From positions 35,315 through 99,314 of the forward strand of contig UESW01001880.1 in assembly GCA_900491605.1 (NCBI GenBank): a stretch of 64,000 nucleotides of DNA. Reading direction: 5' to 3'. Under the pieces are notes generated by a model. That model was not told where the DNA came from, did not search any database, and saw only the letters and a list, made by a program, of their open reading frames with translations. Shown here piece by piece: positions 10,025-21,199 of this stretch; the stretch's first letter is position 1, and each line of letters begins with the position of its first letter. A program made the translations under genes and the position numbers. Source of the stretch: Calamus simplicifolius (Eukaryota > Streptophyta > Magnoliopsida > Arecales > Arecaceae).

Positions 10025-10915
10025 TCATCGATCTTAAACATCGGGAGAAGAAAGCTGCTTAATCCGTGGTTTCATGCCTCAGATAACCTGTAAAAAGTTT
10101 CAAGACCGGAGGTGCTTCGGTGGGAACCCTCCGACGTTCAAGCCAGTAACCGAGATCACAGCTAAGAAAGAGCTCAGACGAGCTCTGGAAAAAAGATGAG
10201 TCCTCAAAAAAGAGGGAAATCCCTTTTTGAGTATCAAGGTAGCGAGTGTATGAGTTTTCGTATCTTGTTCCTGAGTAGACTTACCCTTTTATAGGGGGTT
10301 GACACTTGCACAACCACGTGAAGTTTCGTAAGAAAGAAATGTTGGCGGGGTTCGTGGAGTTGCGTGAATTTGAGCTGGTTGGTTGGTCCTGTCCCATTGA
10401 AGAGGGGAAAATAGCAGTTGGTGAGCTACATCCCATCAGTCAGTGGGACTGACAGGTAGTTAGGTCTAGTCCCATCAGCGGCGTGGCTAATGGGTAGTTG
10501 GGCCTGGGGATGCCAGGCGGCGCGGGTCAGAAGGATGGTGGCGTGAATAGCTAGGACAGTTCTGGGGCCGACTTGAGACAGCCTCGACTCTTCTGAGGGC
10601 GTCGAGGTTGTGCAGGACCGACTCGATAGATCTGAAGATGTCGGGACGGAACCGACTAGAAAAGGTCGGAGCCGACTTAGCCGACTTAGAGATATCGAGG
10701 CCGAGCAGGATCGATCAGGAAGATCAAGATCAACTTTGATCGACTTAAAGATACTGGGGCCAAGCGAGATCGATCAAAAAAGGTTAAGACCGACTTAACC
10801 AACTTAAAGATATCGAAGCCAAGCGAAGCCGACTAAAGAAGGTAAGGACTGACTTGATCAAAGAATCACCTTAAAATTTTAATTTTATCATAATTATCCT
10901 TATGCTACGTCAGCC
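10025..10915 (-). repeat. Minus-strand gypsy LTR fragment
   Basis: Read on the minus strand there is a TATA box (CCCTATAAAAGGG, about 10287-10299). Downstream of it is a U5-like stretch, GGCTTGAACGTCGGAGGG, that matches the pattern of the Tat LTR at 9333. The 59-bp repeat array lies upstream of the TATA box, in U3. No internal coding region follows, so this looks like a solo or truncated LTR. The exact ends are not resolved. Confidence 0.45.
10605..10860. repeat. Degenerate 59-bp tandem repeats
   Basis: The pattern GACTTAAAGATATCGAGGCCAAGCGAGATCGATC recurs in diverged form near 10624, 10683, 10742 and 10801, a spacing of about 59 bp. The repeats fall in the U3-like part of the minus-strand LTR fragment and could hold enhancer-like repeats, as in many plant LTRs. 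Confidence 0.7.
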
Positions 10916-12264
10916 ACGTCACCATACAACGTGACTCATGCCATAATACCATGAGGGACCTCACAGCTGGGCCTCTTAGAGCCGTTGCCGCCGCCGTCGT
11001 CCAAAGGGCGCATCTCATCACGATTCCCGTCGTTTCCCATCTTGCTCAAAGTACAGGGTCCATTCGGTAAAAGTAAAAAGTAAAAAAAAAAAAAAACAAG
11101 AGAGAGAGAGTTTATTTTATAGGAACGCGGCATGCATTCATTCCCCTTCCCGCTGGCCGACGATCCTTTTTCTTGTTCTTTTGCGGGCGTTTCCCAACGC
11201 GAGCGTCGCCCTTCTTCGCCTCTTCCGCTGGGGACAGCTGGATCGGACCGTTGCTGGCTTCGAGGAGTCGTGCCGCTGCTTCTTCTGTTCTGCCTCCGTT
11301 TTCTTGCAAGCCATCCTTCATGTTTTTAAATTACTCAACCTTGCATCGTCTTCATTTGCCCTTTTTTTTTTTTTTTTTTTTTCTTCTTCTTCTTCTTATC
11401 CTTCTTATTGCCCCTCCTCCCTTTTTTTTAAATAAAAAAAAAGTTGAATCATTTGCTGCTAAGTGACATTCTCATTGATCTAACGAATCGACTTGATGTT
11501 TAGATTATAAATCACTCGATTTATTTAAATAAATAAATTTAATTGAACCAAATAATATTATAATTAATTTTAAATTTAATAATAATAATAAAATATAAAT
11601 ATTTTTTAAATAAAAAAATTAAAAATCTAAAAAAATTAATTCTAATTTTATTTATCAAAATATAAAAATATGCTAGCTATGAGATTCGAACCCATAATGA
11701 ACACTTGGATACAAATTTTCTCTCTTAATTACTCATATATTATTTTAATTTTTATTTATTTATTAAAATTAAGAGTCTAAAAATTAGGATTGAACTGGTT
11801 TTGATTTTTATTGAGTTATATAAAAGCAATTTTAAACAATAAAATTAAACCGAACTAATGACCAATTTTCTGTTAAACTAGTTTAATCAACCAATTTGAT
11901 TCAATTTTTAAAATATTAGTTTAGACCATTACATTTCTCGTGACAACATGTTGCATTATAATGTATGATAATAGATGTTTGGTTTGGTGCATTATGGAAC
12001 AAGCAAGATTTATTTTGCAGTTGTTTAGATTCATTTTCTCATTTGTATTTCTCCTAAGCTAGGTGAACTAATGCCAATTTTATGTCTTTTTATCTATATC
12101 AATAAAATAAAAAATTTCAATTAATCCTATGAAAGTTGTAGAGGTGACTGTTGTTTCTTTTTTATTTATATACATTGATAATTGATGATGTGGGTGTGAA
12201 GTACAAATTATTGACATAAGATGGAATTGTGTATAAAATTAGGTGATTAGTGTGTGTGTGTGTG

Positions 12265-12295
<31 letters not shown>

Positions 12296-12306
12296 CAAGA
12301 TACACT
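10916..12306. other. Non-coding AT-rich DNA with simple repeats
   Basis: No gene is supported. The stretch contains an AG run (about 11098-11112), a poly-T/TTC run (11362-11398), a long A/T-rich block (11500-12000), and adjacent (TG)n (12251-12264) and (GA)n (12269-12295) microsatellites. These lie just 5' of the LINE insertion. Short ORFs in 11130-11470 have no recognisable domain and look fortuitous. Confidence 0.5.
12269..12295. repeat. (GA)n microsatellite
   Basis: An uninterrupted GA run directly follows a (TG)n run at 12251-12264. Confidence 0.95.
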
Positions 12307-12319
12307 AAACAATGGAGTT
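12307..12319. repeat. LINE target-site duplication, left copy
   Basis: AAACAATGGAGTT here is repeated at 18581-18593, directly after the LINE poly(A) tail. Confidence 0.85.
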
Positions 12320-12435
12320 ATCGAAAGGTATCGTTTCACTACACGCTAAGTGAGTACTTTAAGAATCATGTGAGCGGGTGTTTAGTTCTCTTCTTTGGAT
12401 CTGCTTTAAGATTAGTGCTGTGAACTGTCATCGTC

Positions 12436-14110
12436 TTGATCTTCGGCGGTGCTGCTGTCTCCGGTGACTCCCTGGAGATGGCCGACAGTGGTACGGTTCT
12501 CCCATCCGGTAGGGATGGTCTTTCCGTCAGCGGAGCGCGTCATGACGGAGAGTGGACATCGTGTTCTCCTGGTCGGCTCCGTCGCCGTCCCCTGCTAAAA
12601 TTGCTGGTTTGGAACAGATGTTTTCGGAGGTCATCCAGCTTCCTACGGCAGTGCTTGACTGAGAGTCGGAGGATTGGTCTGCTTCAGGAGTGATTGCTCG
12701 GTCTTTGTCGAGATGGATTCCTTCGGAAGCGGTGCTCAGGGAGTTTCGTCGGGCTGGCCTTGCTAGCTGGATTACACAATCTCTCTTGCCCACCGAACTA
12801 TCTTGCTGAAATTTGAGCTCCCAGCTGCTCATAGTGCTGCTCTGCTGCAGCCCTGGATTGTTAATGGCCAACCGCTAGCGGTGGAGCCATGGCGGCCTGA
12901 CTTTGTCCCTGCGGAAGATGCCTTGCGATCAGCACTGCTTTGGATTCGTCTCCCGAATCGTCTAATTGAATACTGGAACGAGGAGACACTCCGAAGCATC
13001 TTGTCGGTGGCTGGACAATTTGTGGAGGCTGATGCTTCCACGAAGGAGAAGCGCCGGGGAAGCTTGCTCGAGCCTGTGTCAGGGTCGATTTGTGTAAGCC
13101 ACTCCGGTCGGGGGTGAGATTCAGAGGTCACGGATCCCCTTTCTGGCAGCAATTTATGTATGAGCACGTTGATTGTATATGCCCCAACTGTGGATCAATC
13201 CATTTATCTGGGCCGTGTTCATCTTCTCCAGAGCAGGGGTCCTCTGCAGCGGCTCCACTGTTTGGCCCTTGGATGACTGTGCTCGTCATCAGAAGCCTTC
13301 CCCTATCTTGCTGAATGTTGGGTCTCTCATCGGGTAAGGCTGTGGCTGAGGAGTCGACGAGCAAGGGCAAAGATGTTGCTCTGGGAGATCAAGAGGGATG
13401 GAGGAAGCCGGCCAAGGTCTCTAGGCGTAGAACTATACCATCGTCCTCTATGCCAAATGTGGTGATCATCCACTCTGAGAATTTGGAGGAGGAGGGACCG
13501 TGTCGGGACTCTCAGTCCGTGCTGGTCACTATTCATGCTGAAACTGAGCTTTCTTCACTCCTGTGGCTGATTCTGGGGACTCTTTGAATGCAACCAATCT
13601 CCCAAATGTTCAGAAGGTCTCCAAGGGAAGATGGAGGAATGAGAAGGGACCGTGCCGGGACTCCCAGTCCGTGCCGGTCACTGTTCATTCTGAATCTGGG
13701 CATTCTTCTGCTCCAGTGGCTGATCCTGGGGACTCTTTGATTGTAGCTATTCTCCCAAGTGCTCGGAAGGTCTCCAAGGGAAGAAGGAAGAATAATCCCT
13801 AGTTAATCAGAGTGTTAAGATGCTTACCACGGATTCAATATTCCAATTCAAGGCTAAAACTTCTGCTGATGAGGCTGAGACCCCCTCTATGTCTAAGGAT
13901 GTTGATTCTCAGCTTGGAGCTCAGATGTCGGTGGATGGAAAAGTAGCAGTAAATCCTTTTACTCTTATTGGTTCGGATCGTTGGGCCGGATGTCCTAAGG
14001 TCCGGGAGGATGCCAATCCAGCCTCCTTGAAACGGGCCCGGGCAGCTGAGTTCAGTGGGCTAAGAATGTCCCTAGGCCTTCGAAAGGCAAGGGCCGGGTG
14101 CATTCTTTAA
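12436..14110 (+). pseudogene. LINE ORF1 (Gag-like RNA-binding protein)
   Basis: This is a series of overlapping frames. The segment 12803-13117 (PWRPDFVPAEDALRSALLWIRLPNRLIEYWNEETL) matches the DUF4283/RNA-binding region of plant LINE ORF1 in pattern. It is followed near 13160-13215 by CPNCGSIHLSGPC, a zinc-knuckle-like motif. Its spacing is C-x2-C-x3-H-x4-C, one residue short of the canonical CCHC knuckle, so a codon has probably been lost. The 13480-13760 region has an internal repeat around the motif GPCRDSQSV. The protein would coat the element RNA. Frame changes near 12690, 13110 and 13590 break it. Confidence 0.65.
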
Positions 14111-14422
14111 GTAAGGGCCCATCTGTGAAAGCTGATCCTCCTCCCCAGGGTAAAGATGCTCATGAGATTGCCTTTTCTACACTGAAAGATGCCTTAGCCA
14201 TTTCCCCTTCTTTACTCGGGGAGTCGGATCGCATCCTTTGGACCAGAGTGGAGTTGCTCCCATGAAGTCAGCTCAGCAGCGGCTCTCCATGATCAGGTTG
14301 AGTGTCAGTTGCCTGATCAGGGACTCCAGGTGCAGTGTACTAATTCGGAGACATTTCAGACATGATAATGTCTGGGACTCAGGGTGGGACCTAAGGTTAC
14401 CTGGTTTCTTTTTTTTTTGTTG

Positions 14423-17400
14423 ATGAAGATCCTCATATGGAATGTTCGAGGAGCACTGAAACCATCTTTTCGGTCCTCCTTTGGTAGGCTTTTGCAGATT
14501 TATCATTTTGATATAGTGTTTTGTTGGAAACTCATTTTTCGGGTCTTAGTCTTCAGCACTTTCGGCGGCGTGTTTCCCGTAACTGGTCTTCCTATGCTAT
14601 GGAAGCTAATGGTCTCTCAGGGGGTATTATGGCTCTTTGGCGGAATCCTGCAATCCGAGTCGATGCTTTTCACCATAGTCATCAGCAGGTGGCCTTGGTT
14701 ATTTCGGAGGAAATCTCTCCACCCTGGTTGCTTCTGGGTGTCTATGCTAGACTGACTATCGCCAGCGGCGTCGTCTCTAGTCTGAGATTCTTACCTTGTT
14801 AGGCCAGGGCCTCCCCACTCTTATTGCTGGTGATTTCAATTGTATAGTGGATGCTTCTGAGAAGCATGGGGGGCGTCGATTTATGGATTCTCCGAACTCC
14901 AGGGAGTTTCGCTCTTTCATATCCTCAGCTGGTCTTTTTGATCTGGGCTTTTCGGGGCCACAGTTTACTTGGTGCAATAATCGTAGTGGATCTGCTCGGG
15001 TGTGGGAGCGGTTGGATCGGGCGTTGGCCTCCTTTTCTTGGATGCAGTCCTTTTCCGGCTCTACTACTTCTTATCTCCCTCGAATTGCGTCAAACCATTG
15101 TCCCCTCCTCATCTCTACTGAGGTGTCATCTCACAGGCGGGGGCCTTTTCGGTTTGAGCAGTTTTGGTCATGTTATTCTTCGACTCGGTCCTTAATTAGT
15201 TAGGTGTGGCGTACGCCAGTTAGAGGGAACTCTACTTACCGTCTCTCTCGCCGCTTAGAGCTCACTAAACGTAGGCTCTTAGGGTGGCATAGAAGAGAGG
15301 TGGGGGATCTATTACACCAAGTCCAGGTTGTGGAAGCTGATATTTCTACCCTTCAGGCTAAGGAGGATGCGGAGGGTTATCTATCTGACACTAATCTGCA
15401 GTCTCTCAGGAGTAGTTTGGCTTTGCATCATTCCTTGCTCTGCAGTAGGAAACTTATTGGAGGCAGTGGTCCCGGGTTCAGTGGATTCAGCAAGGTGATC
15501 GGAATACCAGGTTCTTTCACCAGGCCACAGTGGCTCGGCGTGCTGCTAATCGGATCCGCCGGCTTAGTGATGTTGATGGTAACATCCTTGAGGATGATGG
15601 GGCTATTCGCGAGCAGCTGCTCCATTTCTTCCAGTCTCGTTGGTCGGAGGTGTCTGCCTTTGTTTCCCCTATTACTACTTGGGCTGGCAGGGTTTCTGAG
15701 AGTGATAATGGGATTTTGACTCGGGAGGTCCTGGCGAAGGAGATTCGTGCTGCGGTTTGGGCCTTGGGTCTTGACAAAGCTCCTGGTCCGGATGGCTTTC
15801 CACCTTTCTTCTTCCACTTCTACTGGGACATTGTTGGGTGAATGTTATTTTGGCTGTTCAGCATGCTTTCTCTTCCAGAACTATTCCTGCTAATTGGCAG
15901 AGGACTTTTCTTGCCCTTGTTCCAAAGAGAGTTAATGCTCTTCTCCCCCAGCACTTTAGGCCGATTAGCTTGTGTACCACCTTATATAAAGTCTACACTC
16001 GTATCCTGGTTACTCGGTTGCAGGGGGTGATTCCCCGTCTTATCTCTCCAGAGCAAGGAGCTTTCATTCGTGGGCGTAGTATCACTGATAATGCTCTCAT
16101 TGCCCAGGAGTTTATGCATGACCTCCAGCATGCCCCAGGCCGACGGTCTGTTATGGCCGTCCAGTTAGATATGGAGGGAGCTTATGATAGGATGAGTTGG
16201 ATATTTCTCCGGCATATGCTTCGGGTGTTTGGGTTTGCTGACCTCTTCATCGATTGGGTTATGGCTTGTGTTCAAGGGCCTACCTTTTCTATTATTATTA
16301 ATGGTTGTCCGACGGAGTTTTTTTCCTCTGCTATTGGTCTCCGTCAGGGATGCTCTCTCTCTCCGTTCCTTTTTGTGCTGTGTGCGGATGACCTGTCTCG
16401 TGCTCTTCACCAGGCGGTTGGATCGTCTTTGTTGAAGCCTTACATGCCTGGGCCCCATGGACCTGCTCTTACCCATCTTCTCTTGTTGACGACTGTATTC
16501 TGCTTAGCCCAGCTTCTGTTCAGAATGCTGCCACTTGTTCTGCTATCATTCAGTCTTACGGCCGAAATTCGGGGCAGCGGGTTAACTTGCATAAATCTAC
16601 CCTCTGCTTCAGCCCATCGACCCCTCCCCACTGCCGTGCTGCCATTTCTCGGTTGTTAGGATTTCCACTTTCTCTGATCGCCTGACCTACCTCGGAATCC
16701 CAATTTCGAGTCGGCAGCCCCATCGGCAGGATTTCGTTGACCTTGATCGTCGGATTTCTGCTCGATTGGATCGTTGGCAGGTTTCGAGTCTTTCTATGAT
16801 GGGCCACATTACCCTGATCCAGTCTATTCTTACTTCGCTGCCTCTCTATTTGTTATCCAATTCTTTGGTCCCGACTACCTGCCTTCGTCGGATAGAGAGA
16901 TGTATTCGGGACTTTCTCTGGGCGTCTATACAGGGGGCCATGGTCTTCACCTATTGGCCTGGGACATTGTTTGTTTCCTATTTCCGAGGGCGGTCTTGGG
17001 ATCCAGTCATTGGTGATCCGTCGTGATGCTGTTATTGCGAGACATGCCTCTAGATACATGATGGACCCTCATTGCTTCTGGAGTTTGTCATGCGAGGTAG
17101 ATACAGTGGTAGGACTTCTAACTCAGCTTTCAGCTTCCCCAGGGGATGTTCTTTCATGTGACATGCGATCTGCGAGGCAGCTCCTACTGTTATGTTTGAT
17201 ATCCATTGTATGATTGGGGATGGGACCTCAGTTGATGTTATTCAGGACACTTGGATAGCTGATCTCCCTCTTTCTCGATGGCCAACTTTCATTAGTTCGG
17301 ATGTTGAACCCTCTTTGCATGTTTCATCTTTGATTTCCCAGAAGAATGCTGGATGGAATGCCCCAATGGTGGCTCGGCTGTTTGGGACTGAGCTGGCGCA

Positions 17401-18545
17401 AAGGATCCTCGCTATGCCTCTTCCTCTTTCTGCTGTCCCGGATATTAGACTTTGGCATCAGTCATGTCTTCCTTGTGCTCCCACTAGGGACCTGGTTGCC
17501 AGTTTTCGATCTTCGATGTCGGGCCTAGCTGATGTTGCTCGGATTTGGCATTTGCCAGTTCATCCCAGGTCTAGCTTTTTCTGTGGAAGCTCAGGTGGGA
17601 TCGTCTTCCTACCTATTCCCTTTTGGCTGATCGCGGTCTTTCTATTCTGCCACTTTGTTCGATATATGGGATGTACAATGAATCGGTGGATAATGTCATT
17701 TTTAACTGTTCTCGTGCGTCTCATATTTGGCAGTTGACCCACTTTACCCCTTGGTTGCTGGATGATGGACCTACCCGGCTTTCTTTTCTTCATGCTATCC
17801 GTTTAGTTATCCAGAGTGGTCCCCGCTCCCAAGGTATTTTTTCAGCCTACTTGGCTTATCATATCTGGCTGACTCGGAACCAGATTGTCTTTGCTGAGAA
17901 GACGGCCGCTCCGCAGGTGGTTATCCGTCGTGCTCTCTTTCATGCCCGAGAGTACACTCACTGTCATTTTGGCATTCACTCTGATGGGCCTGGTTACTGG
18001 GACTCCCCTACTGCTCCGGCAGCGCACCGTTCTACGGTCTTTGTCTCTTGGGAGCCCCCACCCCCAGGTTTCGTCAAAGTGAACTTTGATGGTTCTGTCT
18101 CCGATCGTATTGCTGGTTCTGGGTTTGTTATATGTGGCTCTAAGGGTCAGTTACTTGCGGCTGGCGGTCATAACTCAATGGATATTTCGGTCCCAATGGC
18201 GGAGCTCCAGGCTGCTTGGGCTGGCATCTCTTATGCTGTTCGTCGTTTAGGCTATCACAGGTTGATCATTAAGGGGAGACTCTCTGTCGATCATTAGGTG
18301 GATTAGACATGATGGGGATTCTCATTCTCTTCTTAATTCCCTGATTAGAGATATCAGGATCTCTCTTCAGGCCACTTGTGCCTCTGTGATTCATCATATT
18401 TATAGAGAAGCCAATGCTGCAGCTGATTGGGTAGCTTCTAAGATCGCTCGCCATCCTGGACAGTGGGAATGGCACGTCGGTGTCCCTTGTCCTGTTATTT
18501 TTAATCAAATTTTGTACTCTGATAGTTTGGGTTTGACTCACGCCA
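14423..18545 (+). pseudogene. LINE ORF2 (endonuclease, reverse transcriptase, RNase H)
   Basis: The likely start is ATG 14423 (MKILIWNVRGALK), the beginning of the endonuclease. Further blocks are ETHFSGL, GDFNCIVDASEKHGG (14830-14880), RVWERLDRALAS and SNHCPLL. RT blocks are DKAPGPDGFPP (15775), FRPISLCTTLYKVYTRIL (15958), GRSITDNALIAQE, LDMEGAYDRMSW (first catalytic Asp, about 16170) and IGLRQGCSLSPFLFVL (16336). The second catalytic motif is present only out of frame as VDDCILLS (about 16486). The zf-RVT domain is near 17570-17740. A plant-type RNase H follows (VKVNFDGSVSDRIAGSGFVI, AELQAAWAGISYAV) until a stop at about 18297, with leftover homology to 18540. The enzyme would nick target DNA and prime cDNA there. 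Confidence 0.82.
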
Positions 18546-18580
18546 GAGTGATGTGATCGCCCGCTTATAACAAAAAAAAA

Positions 18581-18593
18581 AAACAATGGAGTT
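18581..18593. repeat. LINE target-site duplication, right copy
   Basis: This is identical to 12307-12319; its first three A's overlap the poly(A) tail. Confidence 0.85.
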
Positions 18594-20404
18594 GATGGAA
18601 TGCACATCATAGCATACGTCATTGTACATAAAATAATTAATATATTTGACTTAAGTTATATTTTGTTGTAGCATGGAAAAAAAGAAGATATGATTTTTTT
18701 TCTTGATATGCTTCCAATATATTTTAAATCATAAGTTAAGAGTTAAATTTTAATTTCACTTTCATTTATTTCTAACTAATACCTAAAATTCCAATGTAGT
18801 TGAAAAGGTAGCAATAAATGAATAAGAATTATTTTTACAAATTATAGGTTTGGAATGATTTAATTAGAACCTATATTTTAAAAAGATTTAGGAATAATTA
18901 TTCTATAATTAACTTTTTCAATTACTTGTTGTATTTCGTCCTATTTTAATTTCTTAATTTAGAAATATTTCCCCTCCCTTTTTTATTGAACTTTTAGAGT
19001 ATAAACATAAATTTTTTTTTAAAATTTATGGATATTCCTTCTTATGTAGAAATTTAGTATGTTTTAAACTTTTCTAAAAATATATATTATATAGATATAT
19101 TCAAGGCTTGAAAAAGTCTAATTATAGATATTATTAGAAAACAAAGACACTAGAAATAATTGATTTATAATTAACCTTTTTCTTGATGTATTATGTCTTA
19201 CCTTAATTTCTAGTTCAGAATATCTCTCTTTCCCTTTTTGAATGTTTTCAGTGCCTAAATATATCTAATTTTTTTTAAAAAAAAAATAGATTCCCTCTTC
19301 TATATAAGTTATGATGTTTCAAAATATTAAAGAAATAATATATTTAATAGATTTATGCATTTGAGGCTTGAAAAGTTTTAACTATAATTATCATTAGAAT
19401 ATATTTAGATTTTTAATAAATAATTATTAAAAATGATTTTGAACATGAAATTTTAAAAATTAAGTCATTTTTATATAGTTTAAAAAACTTAGCAGCAAGA
19501 TGAGTGAAAAATAATCCGTATGGAATAAACATCACTTAACTCTCTTGACACCAAGCAGAAGTAATTTTAAGGGCCTTCATATAACAACATCCTTCATTGT
19601 GTTTGGACCCTATATTGCAGCAACTTAAGAAATTAGCACATAAATTATGTGTAATTTTTATTAAATTAACATAATTGTGTATCATAACGTATCTAAGGTT
19701 AATCCAATTAGTTCAACTTTATTCCAAGGAACTCTGGTATTCCTTACATATAAGGTTAGGTATATAACTTTGTGTTAGAAAATTTTTTTATCTTTGTAAA
19801 AAATCCTTTCTTGCTAGAAATATAATACAAAAATTTAAATTCATAAATAAAGTAAAAAATAAAAAAAGATATGAATCAAGTCAGGACTGAGACATGTTAA
19901 ACACTGCCCTAAGGATTAGTTTTTCGCTCTTTCGTACAGGTTGTTGGCGATCTATCCCCAAGGTCAACGACCCAACTCGATCCAATCCTCTTACGATGAG
20001 CTCGTATGGAAGTGCAACCCAATAATTACCTTTAGATGCTTAAAAAATTAATAAAATTAAAAATAAAATGAGATGAAATAATTCATAGGACTACTCAAAA
20101 TAATTCTTCTTTATCTTGAATCTTTGAGTCTCTGTTCATAGGCTTTAAAATTATGACCATTTATGGCCTTGCGAACGCTCGCTCTCTTGCGAGCATATGC
20201 CAGCGTGGGTCCCCTTTTTTTTTAATTAAAACTTTTTCAACACTTTGCACCACTATTATTACTCTATATACACTTACAAATCAGCTAGGGGCTAAAAATA
20301 AAATTATGACCAAAATCAATGATAAGCTATAGAATTCTAAATTAATATAAATAAAAATAATGACAGCTAATTCAGGGCAAATCGTCACCTTAGTTTCTTT
20401 TCTA

Positions 20405-20445
<41 letters not shown>

Positions 20446-20765
20446 ATCTCCTTTAAGCTGCCTTAAGAAAATAAGAAGCTAATTTCTACACGTTTGTGAA
20501 TTAACGCACAAACTGTTGCTTAAGGACGAGAAAAAAGATATACCCCGATGATATTATCTATTTGAATTTATTTTAGAAGATACTGTGGTGTACATGGCAC
20601 TATCTTTAAAAATAGATTTGCGCCTCTCAAAGATAATATCTCGGTGCAGAAGATCAGAGCGACTACCCTCCAGAATACAACAGTAGCAAATCTTTTAATA
20701 GGCATGCATACACCAATGTCAGAAAAGGATGAACAACCGAATGAGTTCCTCTCTTTCGATAAGTA
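18594..20765. other. AT-rich non-coding DNA
   Basis: No ORF with recognisable sequence, RNA gene or transposon end was found. The only simple repeat of note is a (CT)n run at about 20410-20441. The DNA continues the pre-insertion flank of the LINE and ends at the AAGTA duplication of the outer Copia element (20761-20765). Confidence 0.5.
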
Positions 20766-21199
20766 TATTGGGTAATGGGCCAAAATAGGCCTTGAAAGCC
20801 CATTACCTCCTTATGTGTGTGAATGAGAAATTACGGGGACATTTAGTCCCACAACGAAAAAATCAGAAAGGAAGGTTTACTTATATGGAAACCACTTCCT
20901 GAAGCTTAAGTTTCTTAGGCTCACTACAAGTAGAGAGCTTAAGGGTGATGCGTATCATCACCCTCGCGCACACGCGTGTGCGAAGGGTACAATGGGCGCT
21001 TTGTAGGCGCACTTTGCACTTCGAGGAGCTTGAGGGGCTTTAAATTTTTCCTAGATCAGGAGGATCCGATGGTGGAGACTGATCGGATCAAGATAAGGGG
21101 CTGAGATTAATTGATCGTTGATCGATCGGATGAAGGATCGAGATGCGGTGATCAAATCACAATCGCGATCGCGATCCAACGGTTGACACCTGTCGGTTG
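20766..21199 (+). repeat. Outer Copia 5' LTR, truncated
   Basis: This aligns with 37750-38185 of the 3' LTR: shared GGGCCAAAATAGGCCTTGAA, TTAGTCCCACA, CCTAGATCAGGAGGATCCGA and ACACCTGTCGGTTG. It stops at CGGTTG, exactly where the inner LTR begins. The 3' copy has an extra stretch near 37780 that repeats GGGCCTTGAA. The TATA box and U5, present in the 3' copy, are missing here. Confidence 0.88.

Larger units (their letters stand above)
12320..18580 (+). mobile_element. L1-type LINE, near full length, with target-site duplication
   Basis: A non-LTR retrotransposon of about 6.26 kb has an ORF1 region, an ORF2 with apurinic endonuclease, RT, zf-RVT and C-terminal RNase H, and a 3' poly(A) tract (18572-18583). 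The identical 13-bp sequences AAACAATGGAGTT at 12307 and 18581 flank it; the last ten bases are independent of the tail A's. This marks the exact insertion and implies a 5' end at about 12320. Several frameshifts break both ORFs, so the copy is dead. The domain set is that of plant L1 elements. Confidence 0.88.

Noticed and set aside
12690..18600. Functional LINE
   Set aside because: ORF1 and ORF2 both change frame several times and the RT catalytic motif is out of frame.
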